Positions 44,978 to 54,182 of a stretch of 64,000 bases of DNA are shown piece by piece. This stretch comes from CAVXXB01 sp963765585 (GTDB lineage: Bacteria; Calditrichota; Calditrichia; JAJRVZ01). Each line of letters opens with the position of its first letter. The first letter of the stretch is position 1. Position numbers and translations under genes: made by a program. The stretch covers positions 1-64,000 of the forward strand of contig CAVXXB010000022.1 in the NCBI GenBank assembly GCA_963765585.1. Reading direction: 5' to 3'. The notes beneath the pieces were generated by a model. The model did not search any database and was not told where the DNA came from. It was given only the letters and a program-made list of their open reading frames with translations.

Positions 44978-45790
44978 TTATGTCTCTATCCAGTCTGTCT
45001 TCACTTTAATCCTCTTCCGCAATTCTCTTCTCCAGAAAACGAGAAGAAATCCGCCAAGTAACAGCACCGTTATAACGCCACCAAGGCGCATAACATTTCC
45101 GGCAAATACAACATATCCTTTGGCGTCAGGGTCATAATGATAACAAAACAATATTATCTTATCCAAAGTACTACCAATATTGCCCTCTGAGGCGTCCATC
45201 AGCGCAAATCGCATATCTTGTTCTTTATGTTCCATTCCATACATATATCTGGAAATAACACCCTTATCAGTCAGTATAAAGGTAACTGCGGCATGGGCAT
45301 ACTCATCCCGCGCTTCATCGTAATAGTATTTAAAACCCAGTGCCTCCGCCAGTTTGGTGATATCCTCCTGATCACCTACCAGGAATTCCCAGCCTTTATG
45401 ATCAAATACTTTACCGGTCGCAGCAATCTGATTTTTTTGCTTGCCTGCGGCAAGATCAGGGGTTTCTTCGGGATCAATACTGATGGTGACAATTTGATAA
45501 TCCTGCCCCGGTGAAAATCCTACCTGTCCGACCACTTTGCTTAGTCCATTCAGAACAAAGGTACAGAGCATGGGACATTCATAATAGGCCAGTGTCATCA
45601 CCACCGGCCGGCCCTCCTGAAACAAAGACTTTAATTCAATCTGTTCACCTTCAGAATTTGTAAAGTGCAGGTCTAGCGGAATGGATTCACCATAGTGTTC
45701 CACGATATCAATTTTCTGCAGCTCCGGTGTATCTTTCATCACGATCTGTGACCGTACAGATTGAAATAGAAATAACAAGACTATGAGCAT
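44978..45790 (-). CDS. SCO1-type copper chaperone with C-terminal membrane anchor
   Basis: A 270-residue thioredoxin-fold protein with the copper site CPMLC and a distal His in EYAHAAVTF. It has an N-terminal signal peptide and a C-terminal membrane helix (RLGGVITVLLLGGFLLVFW), so the domain is tethered outside. The annotated ATG lacks a ribosome site. With one A fewer in the run at 45796-45801, the ATG at 45812 would come into frame (MPLKSLTMLIV) with AGGA eight bases upstream, and I think that is the real start. It sits between the small membrane protein and coxB in the operon and should load CuA. Confidence 0.88.
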   Translation of the reverse strand: MLIVLLFLFQSVRSQIVMKDTPELQKIDIVEHYGESIPLDLHFTNSEGEQIELKSLFQEGRPVVMTLAYYECPMLCTFVLNGLSKVVGQVGFSPGQDYQIVTISIDPEETPDLAAGKQKNQIAATGKVFDHKGWEFLVGDQEDITKLAEALGFKYYYDEARDEYAHAAVTFILTDKGVISRYMYGMEHKEQDMRFALMDASEGNIGSTLDKIILFCYHYDPDAKGYVVFAGNVMRLGGVITVLLLGGFLLVFWRRELRKRIKVKTDWIET

Positions 45791-45840
45791 AGTCAGGCTT
45801 TTTTAATGGCATAAATTTTTCCTGATCTCGATGTGCTTAT

Positions 45841-46176
45841 TTAGCGGGATTTCCTAAGAGCATCTAATCTGCTTTTAAAACTTTCTTCGGCAAGCAGTTG
45901 CATGGCACGATCTATCGGGATTTGGTAAATCCCTTTTTCTTTATCCAGAAGTTTATAATTGGTAAGCGTCTCGGTTTCCAATGAACGGATTTCTCGCAAA
46001 TCAGCCGAGATTGGTTTTAGGTTGGTATTATATACAATTTCTTCTTTTTCAATCATAAAATAGTCAGTCAATAAAACCAGAATGACAACCAGTATGGCCA
46101 CACCGACGCCAGAATATACAATCACCATTTTGGGATTGATATCCTTACGCTCGTAATCGTTTTTTCCTGAACTCAA
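45841..46176 (-). CDS. Single-span membrane protein of the alternative complex III/oxidase cluster
   Basis: A 111-residue protein with a short charged N-terminus, one membrane helix (MVIVYSGVGVAILVVILVLL), and a helical tail containing IYQIPIDRAMQLLAEESF. The Tyr-x-Ile-Pro-Ile-Asp-x-Ala-Met motif is one I associate with small proteins in complex III/oxidase clusters, but no function is known to me. It lies 51 bases before the SCO1 gene and 154 bases after actF, with purine/pyrimidine-rich tracts between. Confidence 0.68.
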   Translation of the reverse strand: MSSGKNDYERKDINPKMVIVYSGVGVAILVVILVLLTDYFMIEKEEIVYNTNLKPISADLREIRSLETETLTNYKLLDKEKGIYQIPIDRAMQLLAEESFKSRLDALRKSR

Positions 46177-46205
46177 TTTTCAATTCCCCCGACAATGAAT
46201 TAAAG

Positions 46206-46322
46206 GCAAGAGAGAAAAGAACAAAGACTAAAAATTTTACCGGATTTAAATTTAACTGAAATAAATCGTAAACTTGCTCTTTTTCTTTCTTTTCTCTTTT
46301 CTCTTTTTTCTTTATTCTATAT
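46206..46322. repeat. Low-complexity purine/pyrimidine tract downstream of actF
   Basis: The plus strand is T/C-rich at 46274-46322 (TTTTCTC-type units), facing a weakly complementary A/G-rich stretch at 46206-46236. It starts about eight bases past the actF stop codon and looks like another member of the short-unit family. Confidence 0.45.
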
Positions 46323-46330
46323 TCTTAAAA

Positions 46331-47506
46331 CTAATTCACCAACTTAATCGAATCCGCCAACTTGATATCGTTGACCGGTACCAGGGCGCCCTTAAGATAA
46401 ATACGCCAGAAGTACCAGATGAATATTCCGCCCATACCGATCAATGCAGTCGCATCCATCCATGAAAAATGGATGCCGTGCTTATGAAGTGTCGGCATAG
46501 CAATCCAGTACAGATCAAACCAATGCATTAACAAAATCCATAGCGAAATTATTTTCATAAAATTAAAATTTCGTTTTGCGGCACGCGGCATTAGCGCCAG
46601 AAACGGAATAATAAAATGGCCGAACACCAGAAGCAATGTTATAATTTTCCAGCTGCCTTCCCAGCGATGCAAAAACCAGATGGTCTCTTCAGGAATATTT
46701 GCATACCAGATTAAAAAATATTGCGAAAAGGCCATGTATCCCCAGAATACTGTAAAGGAAAACAAAAATTTTCCCAGATCATGTAAGTGCTCTACGGTTA
46801 TTACATTTGTCAGTATATCCCGCTTTTTTAACGAAGCTAAAATTAACACAACCACGGCGATGGCAGATAAAAAACTACCGGCAAAAATATAGACACCAAA
46901 TATCGTTGAATACCAGTGCGGATCCAGCGACATTAGCCAGTCAAAGGATGCAAAGGTAATGGTAAGTGCAAATAACAGAATCCCCGGGGCACTACGGCGG
47001 CGAAGCTTTTCTTTTTGTTCAGGATCATATGCATTGTCCTGTTGCCGGGATATTCTAGAAAGATAGAATGAAAGTACAAACCAAACCGCAAAGTAGAACA
47101 CTGTCCGGATAATAAAAAATGGAATATTCAGATAGGCTGCTTTTTTCTGCAATAGTGCATCACCGGCAACCACATCTTCATGACTCCAATGATACAGATC
47201 GTGGATACCAAATAGTACCGGGATTACCAATATTGCCATCACAGGAACCGTCATCATGATCATTTCAATGATACGTCTTAACACTGTACTCCACATGGCA
47301 TGCGTCGTATTATGAATCAAAACAAAAAACAATCCACCCAGCGTGATTGTTGCCCAAAAGACAAAAGCAACCAGATAGGAAAAGAAGAACTGCTGACGGT
47401 CGACAAAAAAACCGGCTATCGTAATCCCAAGGGCAACTAATCCAATGATCAGGGCCGGTTTGCTTATAAATCGCGATTCCGTGTAATAGTTTTGTTTGTT
47501 ATCCAT
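46331..47506 (-). CDS. actF: Alternative complex III subunit ActF
   Basis: A 391-residue NrfD-like membrane protein with about ten helices and no cofactor motif. It is shorter than ActC; the pattern TTHAMWSTVLRRIIEM, LMSLDPHWYSTIFGVYIFAG and FSQYFLIWYANIPEET matches ActF. In alternative complex III it sits beside ActC in the membrane domain and likely contributes to quinol binding or proton movement. It follows actE by 66 bases and is the last core act gene. Confidence 0.9.
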   Translation of the reverse strand: MDNKQNYYTESRFISKPALIIGLVALGITIAGFFVDRQQFFFSYLVAFVFWATITLGGLFFVLIHNTTHAMWSTVLRRIIEMIMMTVPVMAILVIPVLFGIHDLYHWSHEDVVAGDALLQKKAAYLNIPFFIIRTVFYFAVWFVLSFYLSRISRQQDNAYDPEQKEKLRRRSAPGILLFALTITFASFDWLMSLDPHWYSTIFGVYIFAGSFLSAIAVVVLILASLKKRDILTNVITVEHLHDLGKFLFSFTVFWGYMAFSQYFLIWYANIPEETIWFLHRWEGSWKIITLLLVFGHFIIPFLALMPRAAKRNFNFMKIISLWILLMHWFDLYWIAMPTLHKHGIHFSWMDATALIGMGGIFIWYFWRIYLKGALVPVNDIKLADSIKLVN

Positions 47507-47572
47507 TTATTTTCTCAGAGTAGTTTCTTTTTTCTTTATTCTTTTATCTTAATTCTTATAATTATCAGTGTT

Positions 47573-48181
47573 TTAATTTAATCCCTCACGCAATTCTTCC
47601 GGCACATCCTTACTTCCGGCATTTTGCGCACGTTGCAGGGCCCGAACATATGATACGATGGCCCAGCGATCTGCCACCGGTATCTGATGTTTGTACGACG
47701 GCATATTTCGAATTCCGTTGGATATGACATCGTAAAAATGACCGTCGGGCGATTCACGTAATCTATCAAGGTGCATCGAAGGCGGTGGTAAAAATCCTTT
47801 TTTTACCACGATTCCTTTGCCGGAACCTGTCTGGTCATGACATGGTGCACAATATATATTATATCTTTCCTGCCCCCGTTGTAGTAATTCCATGGTAATT
47901 TCAACCGGCATTTTCGTGATCAAACTGCCGTCTTTGTTTTTTCCCCGGTAATACGCATCATTTTCACGCAACTCACCCCGGGCAACAGTTCCGGCGACCG
48001 GTGGACGCATAGCTGATCCATCTTCAAAAAACCGGCTTTCTTCCTGCGCTTCATATTTCTCCTGCGAATCCATATTGGGATTCATATGAATCGGTGGATC
48101 CTCTGATGGTTTTCCGCGATAACAGGAAGTCATTAATAAGGCTATTATTAGAATTAAAATCTGTATTAAAAGCTTTTTCAT
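47573..48181 (-). CDS. actE: Alternative complex III subunit ActE (cytochrome c)
   Basis: A 202-residue exported monoheme cytochrome. The lipoprotein-type signal (ILILIIALLMTSC) implies membrane anchoring. The heme motif is CAPCH near residue 115, with the axial Met in RNMPSYKHQIP. The domain is followed by VADRWAIVSYVRALQRA, typical of the ActE helix. It passes electrons from the ActA/ActB side toward the oxidase. Its ATG overlaps the stop of actD by four bases (ATGA), indicating coupled translation. Confidence 0.92.
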   Translation of the reverse strand: MKKLLIQILILIIALLMTSCYRGKPSEDPPIHMNPNMDSQEKYEAQEESRFFEDGSAMRPPVAGTVARGELRENDAYYRGKNKDGSLITKMPVEITMELLQRGQERYNIYCAPCHDQTGSGKGIVVKKGFLPPPSMHLDRLRESPDGHFYDVISNGIRNMPSYKHQIPVADRWAIVSYVRALQRAQNAGSKDVPEELREGLN

Positions 48182-48723
48182 TCTTCTGAAATAACCTCCA
48201 GTTTATTTGCACCGAGTCCTGACAGAAAACGTTTTGTTTCTTCCATCTCAAATTTTTCATCTGCGGATTCAATAGATACAAAGAATCCATCATCCATCAC
48301 ATTCTCAAAACTTTTTGAAGAAAATAACGGGTGGTAAAACATCGGCAGTTTGTTAAGCACCAACATGCCAAGTAACGACACAAAGGCAGATGATAAAACC
48401 ATTATAGCAAACGCCACCGGTCCGTATGCCTGGTAGCTAAAAAAGGGCTTACCGGATATCACAAGTGGATATTCCACCGAACTTGTCCACCATTCCAAAG
48501 CAAATCCGCCCAGCAAAGCAAACGCTGCAACAACAAAGACAATATAGCCAAGTGGTGAGCGTTTCAACCCCATGGCCGAATCCATTCCGTGAATTGGAAA
48601 TGGTGAGTGGCAATCATACTTTGTATAACCGGCTTCGCGCACCTTGTGAGCCGCTTCCAATAATTGTGCCGGGTTGTCAAAGGATGCCAGTATACCACTT
48701 GGTTTATTCATCTCAGAATTCAT
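48178..48723 (-). CDS. actD: Alternative complex III subunit ActD (DUF3341)
   Basis: A 181-residue membrane protein of the DUF3341 family. The N-terminal ferredoxin-like part (GILASFDNPAQLLEAAHKVR, then DCHSPFPIHGMDSAMGLKRS) precedes two membrane helices with SVEYPLVISGKPFFSYQAYG between them. It carries no cofactor and probably holds the membrane domain together. Overlaps actC and actE by four bases each (ATGA), as is usual for this operon. Confidence 0.93.
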   Translation of the reverse strand: MNSEMNKPSGILASFDNPAQLLEAAHKVREAGYTKYDCHSPFPIHGMDSAMGLKRSPLGYIVFVVAAFALLGGFALEWWTSSVEYPLVISGKPFFSYQAYGPVAFAIMVLSSAFVSLLGMLVLNKLPMFYHPLFSSKSFENVMDDGFFVSIESADEKFEMEETKRFLSGLGANKLEVISEE

Positions 48724-50120
48724 GATTTATCCTCCCCATGATTATAATGATGAGGATCTGCTGCAGGCAGCACACCTTTTACTTCAGAAATGGCAATCAT
48801 TGGAACGAACCTCAGGAACAACAGGAACAGCGTAAAGAACAAGCCAAATGATCCTACAAATGTGGCAATATCTACAATCGTAGGTGAATAATAATCCCAA
48901 CTTGAAGGTAGAAAATCACGATGGAGAGATGACGCAACAATAACAAACCGTTCAAACCACATACCAATATTTATAAAAATTGTGGCAACAAATATCACCG
49001 GGATACTTGTACGCAATCTCTTAGACCAGAAAATCTGGGGTACAAGTACATTACAGGAGATCATAGTCCAATACGCCCAGGCATACGGCCCAAAGGCCCT
49101 GTTTATAAAGGCAAATCGTTCATACTCATTACCACCATACCAGGCAATAAAGAATTCGCATCCATAGGCATAGCCAACCATCATACCGGTAGCGAGCATT
49201 ATTTTGTTCATCTTCTCCAGATGACTTACCGTAATAAAATTTTCAAGTCCAAAAATTTTGCGGGTAATAATGGCCAGGGTGCTTACCATGGCAAATCCCG
49301 AAAATATGGCACCGGCCACAAAATATGGCGGAAAAATTGTCGTATGCCATCCGGGAATCACACTGGTGGCAAAATCGGTACTTACCACACTGTGTACAGA
49401 GAGTACCAATGGTGTTGATAATCCGGCAAGAAGCAGATAGGCCATTTCATAATGTTGCCACTGCCGGTTTCCACCGCGCCATCCCAGGGATAGTATGCCC
49501 AGCGTATATTTGCGTAGTTTGGTTTTAGCACGATCGCGAAGGGAGGCCAGATCCGGGATTAATCCGGTATACCAGAATAATAATGAAACGGTAAAATAAG
49601 TGCCCACTGCAAAAATATCCCATAATAGAGGGCTTCTGAAGTTGGGCCACATTCCCATTTGATTGGGCAGCGGGAACATCCAGTAGGCTACCCAGATTCT
49701 TCCAACATGGATGCCGGGAAATATCAGCGCGCACATAACGGCAAACAATGTCATGGCTTCCGCAAACCGGTTAATGGATGTCCGCCATTTCTGACGAAAT
49801 AAAAATAATATGGCTGAAATCAAGGTGCCGGCATGACCAATACCAACCCAGAATACAAAATTGACAATGGCCCAACCCCAGCCTACCGGAACATTTACTC
49901 CCCAGACACCAATACCTTCCCAAACCAGATACGCAATCATAACGAGCATGATCAGCATCAACGACGAGGAAATAGTAATTGCCACATACCACAATTTTGG
50001 TGTTTTAGCTTCGGATAGACTGCTGATCTTTTCAGTAATACTGGAAAAGGTTGGATTCCCCTTGATCAGGGGCGCTTCGATTCCGGCTGTTTCATCTGCT
50101 GTCTTTATTAATGTACTCAC
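48720..50120 (-). CDS. actC: Alternative complex III subunit ActC (NrfD-like)
   Basis: A 466-residue, ten-helix membrane protein of the NrfD/PsrC family, the quinol-oxidising membrane core. The start is GTG with AAAGG upstream. WGWAIVNFVFWVGIGHAGT, FPGIHVGRIWVAYWMFPLPN and SVHSVVSTDFATSVIPGWHT are diagnostic; the His and Asp in these segments are the usual quinol-site candidates. It lies 33 bases after actB and overlaps actD by four. Confidence 0.94.
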   Translation of the reverse strand: MSTLIKTADETAGIEAPLIKGNPTFSSITEKISSLSEAKTPKLWYVAITISSSLMLIMLVMIAYLVWEGIGVWGVNVPVGWGWAIVNFVFWVGIGHAGTLISAILFLFRQKWRTSINRFAEAMTLFAVMCALIFPGIHVGRIWVAYWMFPLPNQMGMWPNFRSPLLWDIFAVGTYFTVSLLFWYTGLIPDLASLRDRAKTKLRKYTLGILSLGWRGGNRQWQHYEMAYLLLAGLSTPLVLSVHSVVSTDFATSVIPGWHTTIFPPYFVAGAIFSGFAMVSTLAIITRKIFGLENFITVSHLEKMNKIMLATGMMVGYAYGCEFFIAWYGGNEYERFAFINRAFGPYAWAYWTMISCNVLVPQIFWSKRLRTSIPVIFVATIFINIGMWFERFVIVASSLHRDFLPSSWDYYSPTIVDIATFVGSFGLFFTLFLLFLRFVPMIAISEVKGVLPAADPHHYNHGEDKS

Positions 50121-50153
50121 ATCAACCTTTGGTATTTATATTATTGATTTTTA

Positions 50154-53138
50154 TTATCCGTCAATAAGTTCCGGATTTGGATTTCTTAATTTTGCCAGAT
50201 ATGATGTTCTGGGTTTAATATTCAATTCGGCCAGCATTTCATAACTCCGTTCATTTTTCTTTGACTGGCTTACCTTGCTCTCGGGATCGATGATATTTCC
50301 GAACACAATTGCATTTGTCGGACAGGCCTGCTGACAGGCGGTAACCACATCACCATCTTTGAGTGGTTTGTTTTCTTTTTTAGCATCGATTTTTGCCTTA
50401 CTAATGCGCTGGAGACAATAGGTGCATTTTTCCATTACACCACGTGAGCGTACAGTCACATCAGGATTTTGTGCCATATGTACAATTTCAGGCAATTCAT
50501 TGGTATAATTAAAGAAATTAAAACGGCGTACTTTATAGGGACAGTTATTTGAACAATAACGGGTTCCGACACAGCGATTATATGTCATCACATTCAAACC
50601 TTCTGAATCATGAACCGTGGCTGCAACCGGACAAACCTGTTCGCACGGGGCATTTTCACAATGCTGACAACCCACTGGCTGATAGACCATTTCCGGCTCA
50701 TCCACATCCCCGGAAAAATACCGGTCGAGACGCAACCAGTGCATTTCACGGCCTTCTTTCACCTGCTCCTTGCCGACAATAGGAATATTATTTTCACTCT
50801 GACAGGCAATGGTACAAGCATTACACCCGGTACACGCGTTTAAATCTATGGTCATGCCCCATTGATTTCCTTCATCATAACTGTGTTCATCCCACAAGGA
50901 CTTCAACGGTGGATGTTCTACCATCTCCCGGGCAAAATTTGGACTCTCATGATAACCAGATATCGAGGATTCACGTACCAACGGCCGGCCTTCCATACTG
51001 CTATGATCCTGGGTATTTGCCATGGGATAGGTATCGATGGTTTTCTGGATAGAGATTCCATAAGACATATCCGGATTTTGTGAGGCTCGGATACGATACG
51101 CACTGAAACCCACCCCGGTACCAATCCGGCCGGCAGATGTCCGCCCATATCCAAGTGTGAGCGTTAAAGAAAAATCAGTATAACCGGGAACAATCCAGAC
51201 CGGCATCACAGTTTCTTTACCATTAAGGTTTAATACAACCAAATCTTCATTTTTCAAACCAAACGCACCGGCTGTATTGTGACTCATCAAAACCGCATTA
51301 TCCCAGGCTAGTTTGCTTACGCCATCAGGTAATTCCTGCAGCCAGCCATTATTGGCAAATCGACCATCAAAAACGGTTGCGGAGGGTTTAAAAATCACCT
51401 CCATATTATCCCGGGATAGTTTTTTTGTCATCACCGGATTTTCTGACAGATAGCTTGTAAGAGTACTTGCTGATACCGATGGTTTAAGCTGAGGTAACTG
51501 ACCATTTTCCATTATGCCGTCATGAAGCACGCGGCGCCATTTCTTTTCAAAATCGGTTTTACTAATCAGTGGTTGCCAGGTTGTTCGCACCAGTTCATAA
51601 CCGCTGGTTTCCTCAGCTGAAATTAGAAAATTGACCAATTCGATATTTGAGTGGCCATTAAATAATGGCGCGATCATTGGCTGAATAACACTTAGTGTTC
51701 CATCATTGGCCTGGGCATCACCCCATGCTTCAAGGAAATGTGCCTGCGGGAGATGCCAGGTACACTTTCGGGCAGTTTCATCTGCATGTAACCCCAAATG
51801 AATACTATGGGTTAGTTTTTTTAGTGCATCAGAAAAATCCAGATCTGAGGGTGATGTATAAACCGGATTTGTTCCCAGCATGATTACTGAATCTACTGTG
51901 CCATCGTTGATTGCGTTTACCAGTTCAACGATATCACCGGGATTATCCAGCAATTCATATTTGGGCCGGCGATATGAGACGGTTCTTCCGGTGTTACCTA
52001 AGGCAGAGTTGATCGCAAACACCAGCGCCTGCACCTGTATTGATTGGTGTCTTCCTGCGACAATAAGACTCGCACCTTTGTTTGCCTGGAGATCCCGGGC
52101 CAAAACGGTTATCCATTTAGTATCAAAATTGAAATCCGCCGGAGTTCCAATTGAACTCAAACCCGATACCGGAACACCCTGTTTTTGTAATTCCTTAGCC
52201 AGAGCAACACAAAAAGCGAACATATGTTGTGAAGGCAGATTTTTACGATGATCGGCCATGCCGCCGGTCAGTGAATAAGAGGATTCAACCACATACAAGC
52301 GGTTCATTTCATCTTTCACTGAATTAACACGGCGTCCATCACTAAATCCCTGTGCGGTTACAATATTTTCTGATTCAGTCGTGATAAAATCTGCTTCAAG
52401 TGACAAAATCACTTTTGCCTTTTTATATGAATACATGGGAATGAGATCATCCTGACCGCTGGCTGCGGAAATGCCTGCACGGATATTATTATCATTCACT
52501 GGTTCATAAACATACCATTTCGCCTGTGGAAATGCTTTCAGGAATTCATCTCGAAGCCGGAATAAGGTAGGCGATGCTGCTGATTCACTTAATATGGCCA
52601 ATCCTTTTCCCTGGTTTGTCATATATTGACCATACAACCCTTGCCAATATGCTACAAAATTATCCCATTTACTTTCTACGCCTTTTTCAAGCGGTAATTG
52701 GGAGCGGTCCGGATCATATAATCCCAATATAGCGGCCTGCATCCAGAGATTACTCTTTCCCAGACTGGAAGGATGTTTTTCATTTCCTTCAACCTTTGTT
52801 GGGCGGCCTTCATGGGTTTCGACAACCATACCATATGAATTCAGGCCAAACGGCATTGTCGTTGCAAAATTACGGGGTATACCGGGAATGATTTCTTCCG
52901 GTGCCTTTACATAGGGCATAATTTTTTCCACCGGACGGCGACAGCTGACCAAACCGGCCAATGCCATAGAAGCGCCCATCAGAGTGAGGAATTTTCTCCG
53001 CTTCATCCCACTGCTCAGTTCTGAAGCACCTTCTGGAAACTCACGCTGTAAAAACTCTTTGAATTCCGGTGTGTCGGCCAGTTGATTTAAACTGCGCCAG
53101 TATTCTTTACCCGCTTTTATATTTGTATCCATTTTCAT
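50154..53138 (-). CDS. actB: Alternative complex III subunit ActB (molybdopterin-like domain fused to iron-sulfur domain)
   Basis: A 994-residue periplasmic electron-transfer subunit. An internal twin-arginine signal (RRKFLTLMGAS, near residue 46) directs folded export. Residues about 70-720 resemble a molybdopterin oxidoreductase, and the last 250 residues are a ferredoxin-like subunit with CTGCNACTIACQ, CQHCENAPCEQVCP, CVGTRYCSNNCPYKVRRF and CTYC...CQQACP, enough for four clusters. In characterised complexes the molybdopterin part carries no cofactor. Start ATG overlaps the actA stop by four bases. Confidence 0.95.
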   Translation of the reverse strand: MKMDTNIKAGKEYWRSLNQLADTPEFKEFLQREFPEGASELSSGMKRRKFLTLMGASMALAGLVSCRRPVEKIMPYVKAPEEIIPGIPRNFATTMPFGLNSYGMVVETHEGRPTKVEGNEKHPSSLGKSNLWMQAAILGLYDPDRSQLPLEKGVESKWDNFVAYWQGLYGQYMTNQGKGLAILSESAASPTLFRLRDEFLKAFPQAKWYVYEPVNDNNIRAGISAASGQDDLIPMYSYKKAKVILSLEADFITTESENIVTAQGFSDGRRVNSVKDEMNRLYVVESSYSLTGGMADHRKNLPSQHMFAFCVALAKELQKQGVPVSGLSSIGTPADFNFDTKWITVLARDLQANKGASLIVAGRHQSIQVQALVFAINSALGNTGRTVSYRRPKYELLDNPGDIVELVNAINDGTVDSVIMLGTNPVYTSPSDLDFSDALKKLTHSIHLGLHADETARKCTWHLPQAHFLEAWGDAQANDGTLSVIQPMIAPLFNGHSNIELVNFLISAEETSGYELVRTTWQPLISKTDFEKKWRRVLHDGIMENGQLPQLKPSVSASTLTSYLSENPVMTKKLSRDNMEVIFKPSATVFDGRFANNGWLQELPDGVSKLAWDNAVLMSHNTAGAFGLKNEDLVVLNLNGKETVMPVWIVPGYTDFSLTLTLGYGRTSAGRIGTGVGFSAYRIRASQNPDMSYGISIQKTIDTYPMANTQDHSSMEGRPLVRESSISGYHESPNFAREMVEHPPLKSLWDEHSYDEGNQWGMTIDLNACTGCNACTIACQSENNIPIVGKEQVKEGREMHWLRLDRYFSGDVDEPEMVYQPVGCQHCENAPCEQVCPVAATVHDSEGLNVMTYNRCVGTRYCSNNCPYKVRRFNFFNYTNELPEIVHMAQNPDVTVRSRGVMEKCTYCLQRISKAKIDAKKENKPLKDGDVVTACQQACPTNAIVFGNIIDPESKVSQSKKNERSYEMLAELNIKPRTSYLAKLRNPNPELIDG

Positions 53139-53782
53139 CTATGACATCCTGAACAATCTACTGGTGGAGCAATATTTTTTTCTTTTTTTATTTTTGCGGC
53201 TATTTCGCTTTGGTTATCGGGAGCAACCCAGTTCATATTTGTTATTTCGCTAACCGGCCGTAAATGATCATCCGGGTTGCGATGACAGTCCAGACACCAG
53301 CTCATGCTAAGCGGTTTGACCTGCATGACTTCTTCCATTTCGGCTACATTCCCGTGGCAACTGGCACAACCAACGCCGGCATTCAAATGGGCACTATGAT
53401 CAAAATATGCATAATCAGCTAATTTATGAATCCGTATCCACTCAATTGCTCTGCCCGAAGTCCAGCTTTCACGCACCGGAAGTAACTTTTTACTGTCGGT
53501 TAATACCAGGGTATGACAATTCATACATGTTTGGGTGGGTGGGACATTGGCTTTTGCCGATCGCTCAACTGCAGAGTGACAATAGCGGCAATCCATACCA
53601 AGGTCTCCGGCATGCAGTTTATGACTGTATGGTACCGGCTGTTCCGGCCGGTAACCGACATCTGTATACTCCGGTGACCAGTAATACCATATAATCAAGA
53701 TTATCATGATCACCCCAAAACCCATTAATGCAACTGCATATGCCGGCATTTTGTTTGTCCATTTTGGAAATATCTGGGCCAC
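53135..53782 (-). CDS. actA: Alternative complex III subunit ActA (pentaheme cytochrome c)
   Basis: A 215-residue exported multiheme protein with five CxxCH sites (CRYCH, CMNCH, CASCH, CLDCH, CSGCH). One N-terminal membrane helix (AVALMGFGVIMIILIIWYYW) anchors it. The start is a GTG with AGGA eight bases upstream. It is the first act gene. The 400 bases before it should contain the operon promoter unless transcription continues from ctaB. Confidence 0.94.
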   Translation of the reverse strand: MAQIFPKWTNKMPAYAVALMGFGVIMIILIIWYYWSPEYTDVGYRPEQPVPYSHKLHAGDLGMDCRYCHSAVERSAKANVPPTQTCMNCHTLVLTDSKKLLPVRESWTSGRAIEWIRIHKLADYAYFDHSAHLNAGVGCASCHGNVAEMEEVMQVKPLSMSWCLDCHRNPDDHLRPVSEITNMNWVAPDNQSEIAAKIKKEKNIAPPVDCSGCHR

Positions 53783-54182
53783 GTATATTATCCTGTCATT
53801 TTAATAAGCACAATATTAATTCATTTGGATAAAATGATAGATTTGGAAAATTTTTTGCTTCCGCAAAAGAAGGTAAGTTAAAAATAATATTAATGCTCCT
53901 CAAGAGTAAAATCGAAGTAAGTTAAACATTAACAAATGTAAATTTATAAAGACAAAAGATAAAAGACAAAAGACAAAAAGAATGCTGTTGAAAACATATG
54001 AAATAACTATATTAATATCCGGTTCATATCTAATTCTTCTGGATAATTCATCTCTCGCAAAGACGCAAAAAAATCAATTAGAAATTAGAGATTATTGATT
54101 TCTACTTGCCAATCGCCAATTACCAATTCCTAATTCCTAATTTCTCATCTCTAATCTCACATTTCTAACTTCTAATTTCTAA
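53783..54182. repeat. 400-base gap with heptamer tracts; the main one starts at the ctaB stop
   Basis: A CAAAAGA-type heptamer run (AAAAGAC/AAAAGAT, 53947-53980) is near the middle. At 54108-54182 eleven heptamers (GCCAATC, ACCAATT, CCTAATT, TCTAATC, TCTAATT and others) reach exactly to the ctaB stop codon at 54183. A short opposite arm (AATTAGAAATTAGAGATT) lies at 54077-54094. Bases 53783-53940 are AT-rich and probably hold the act promoter. Confidence 0.75.
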
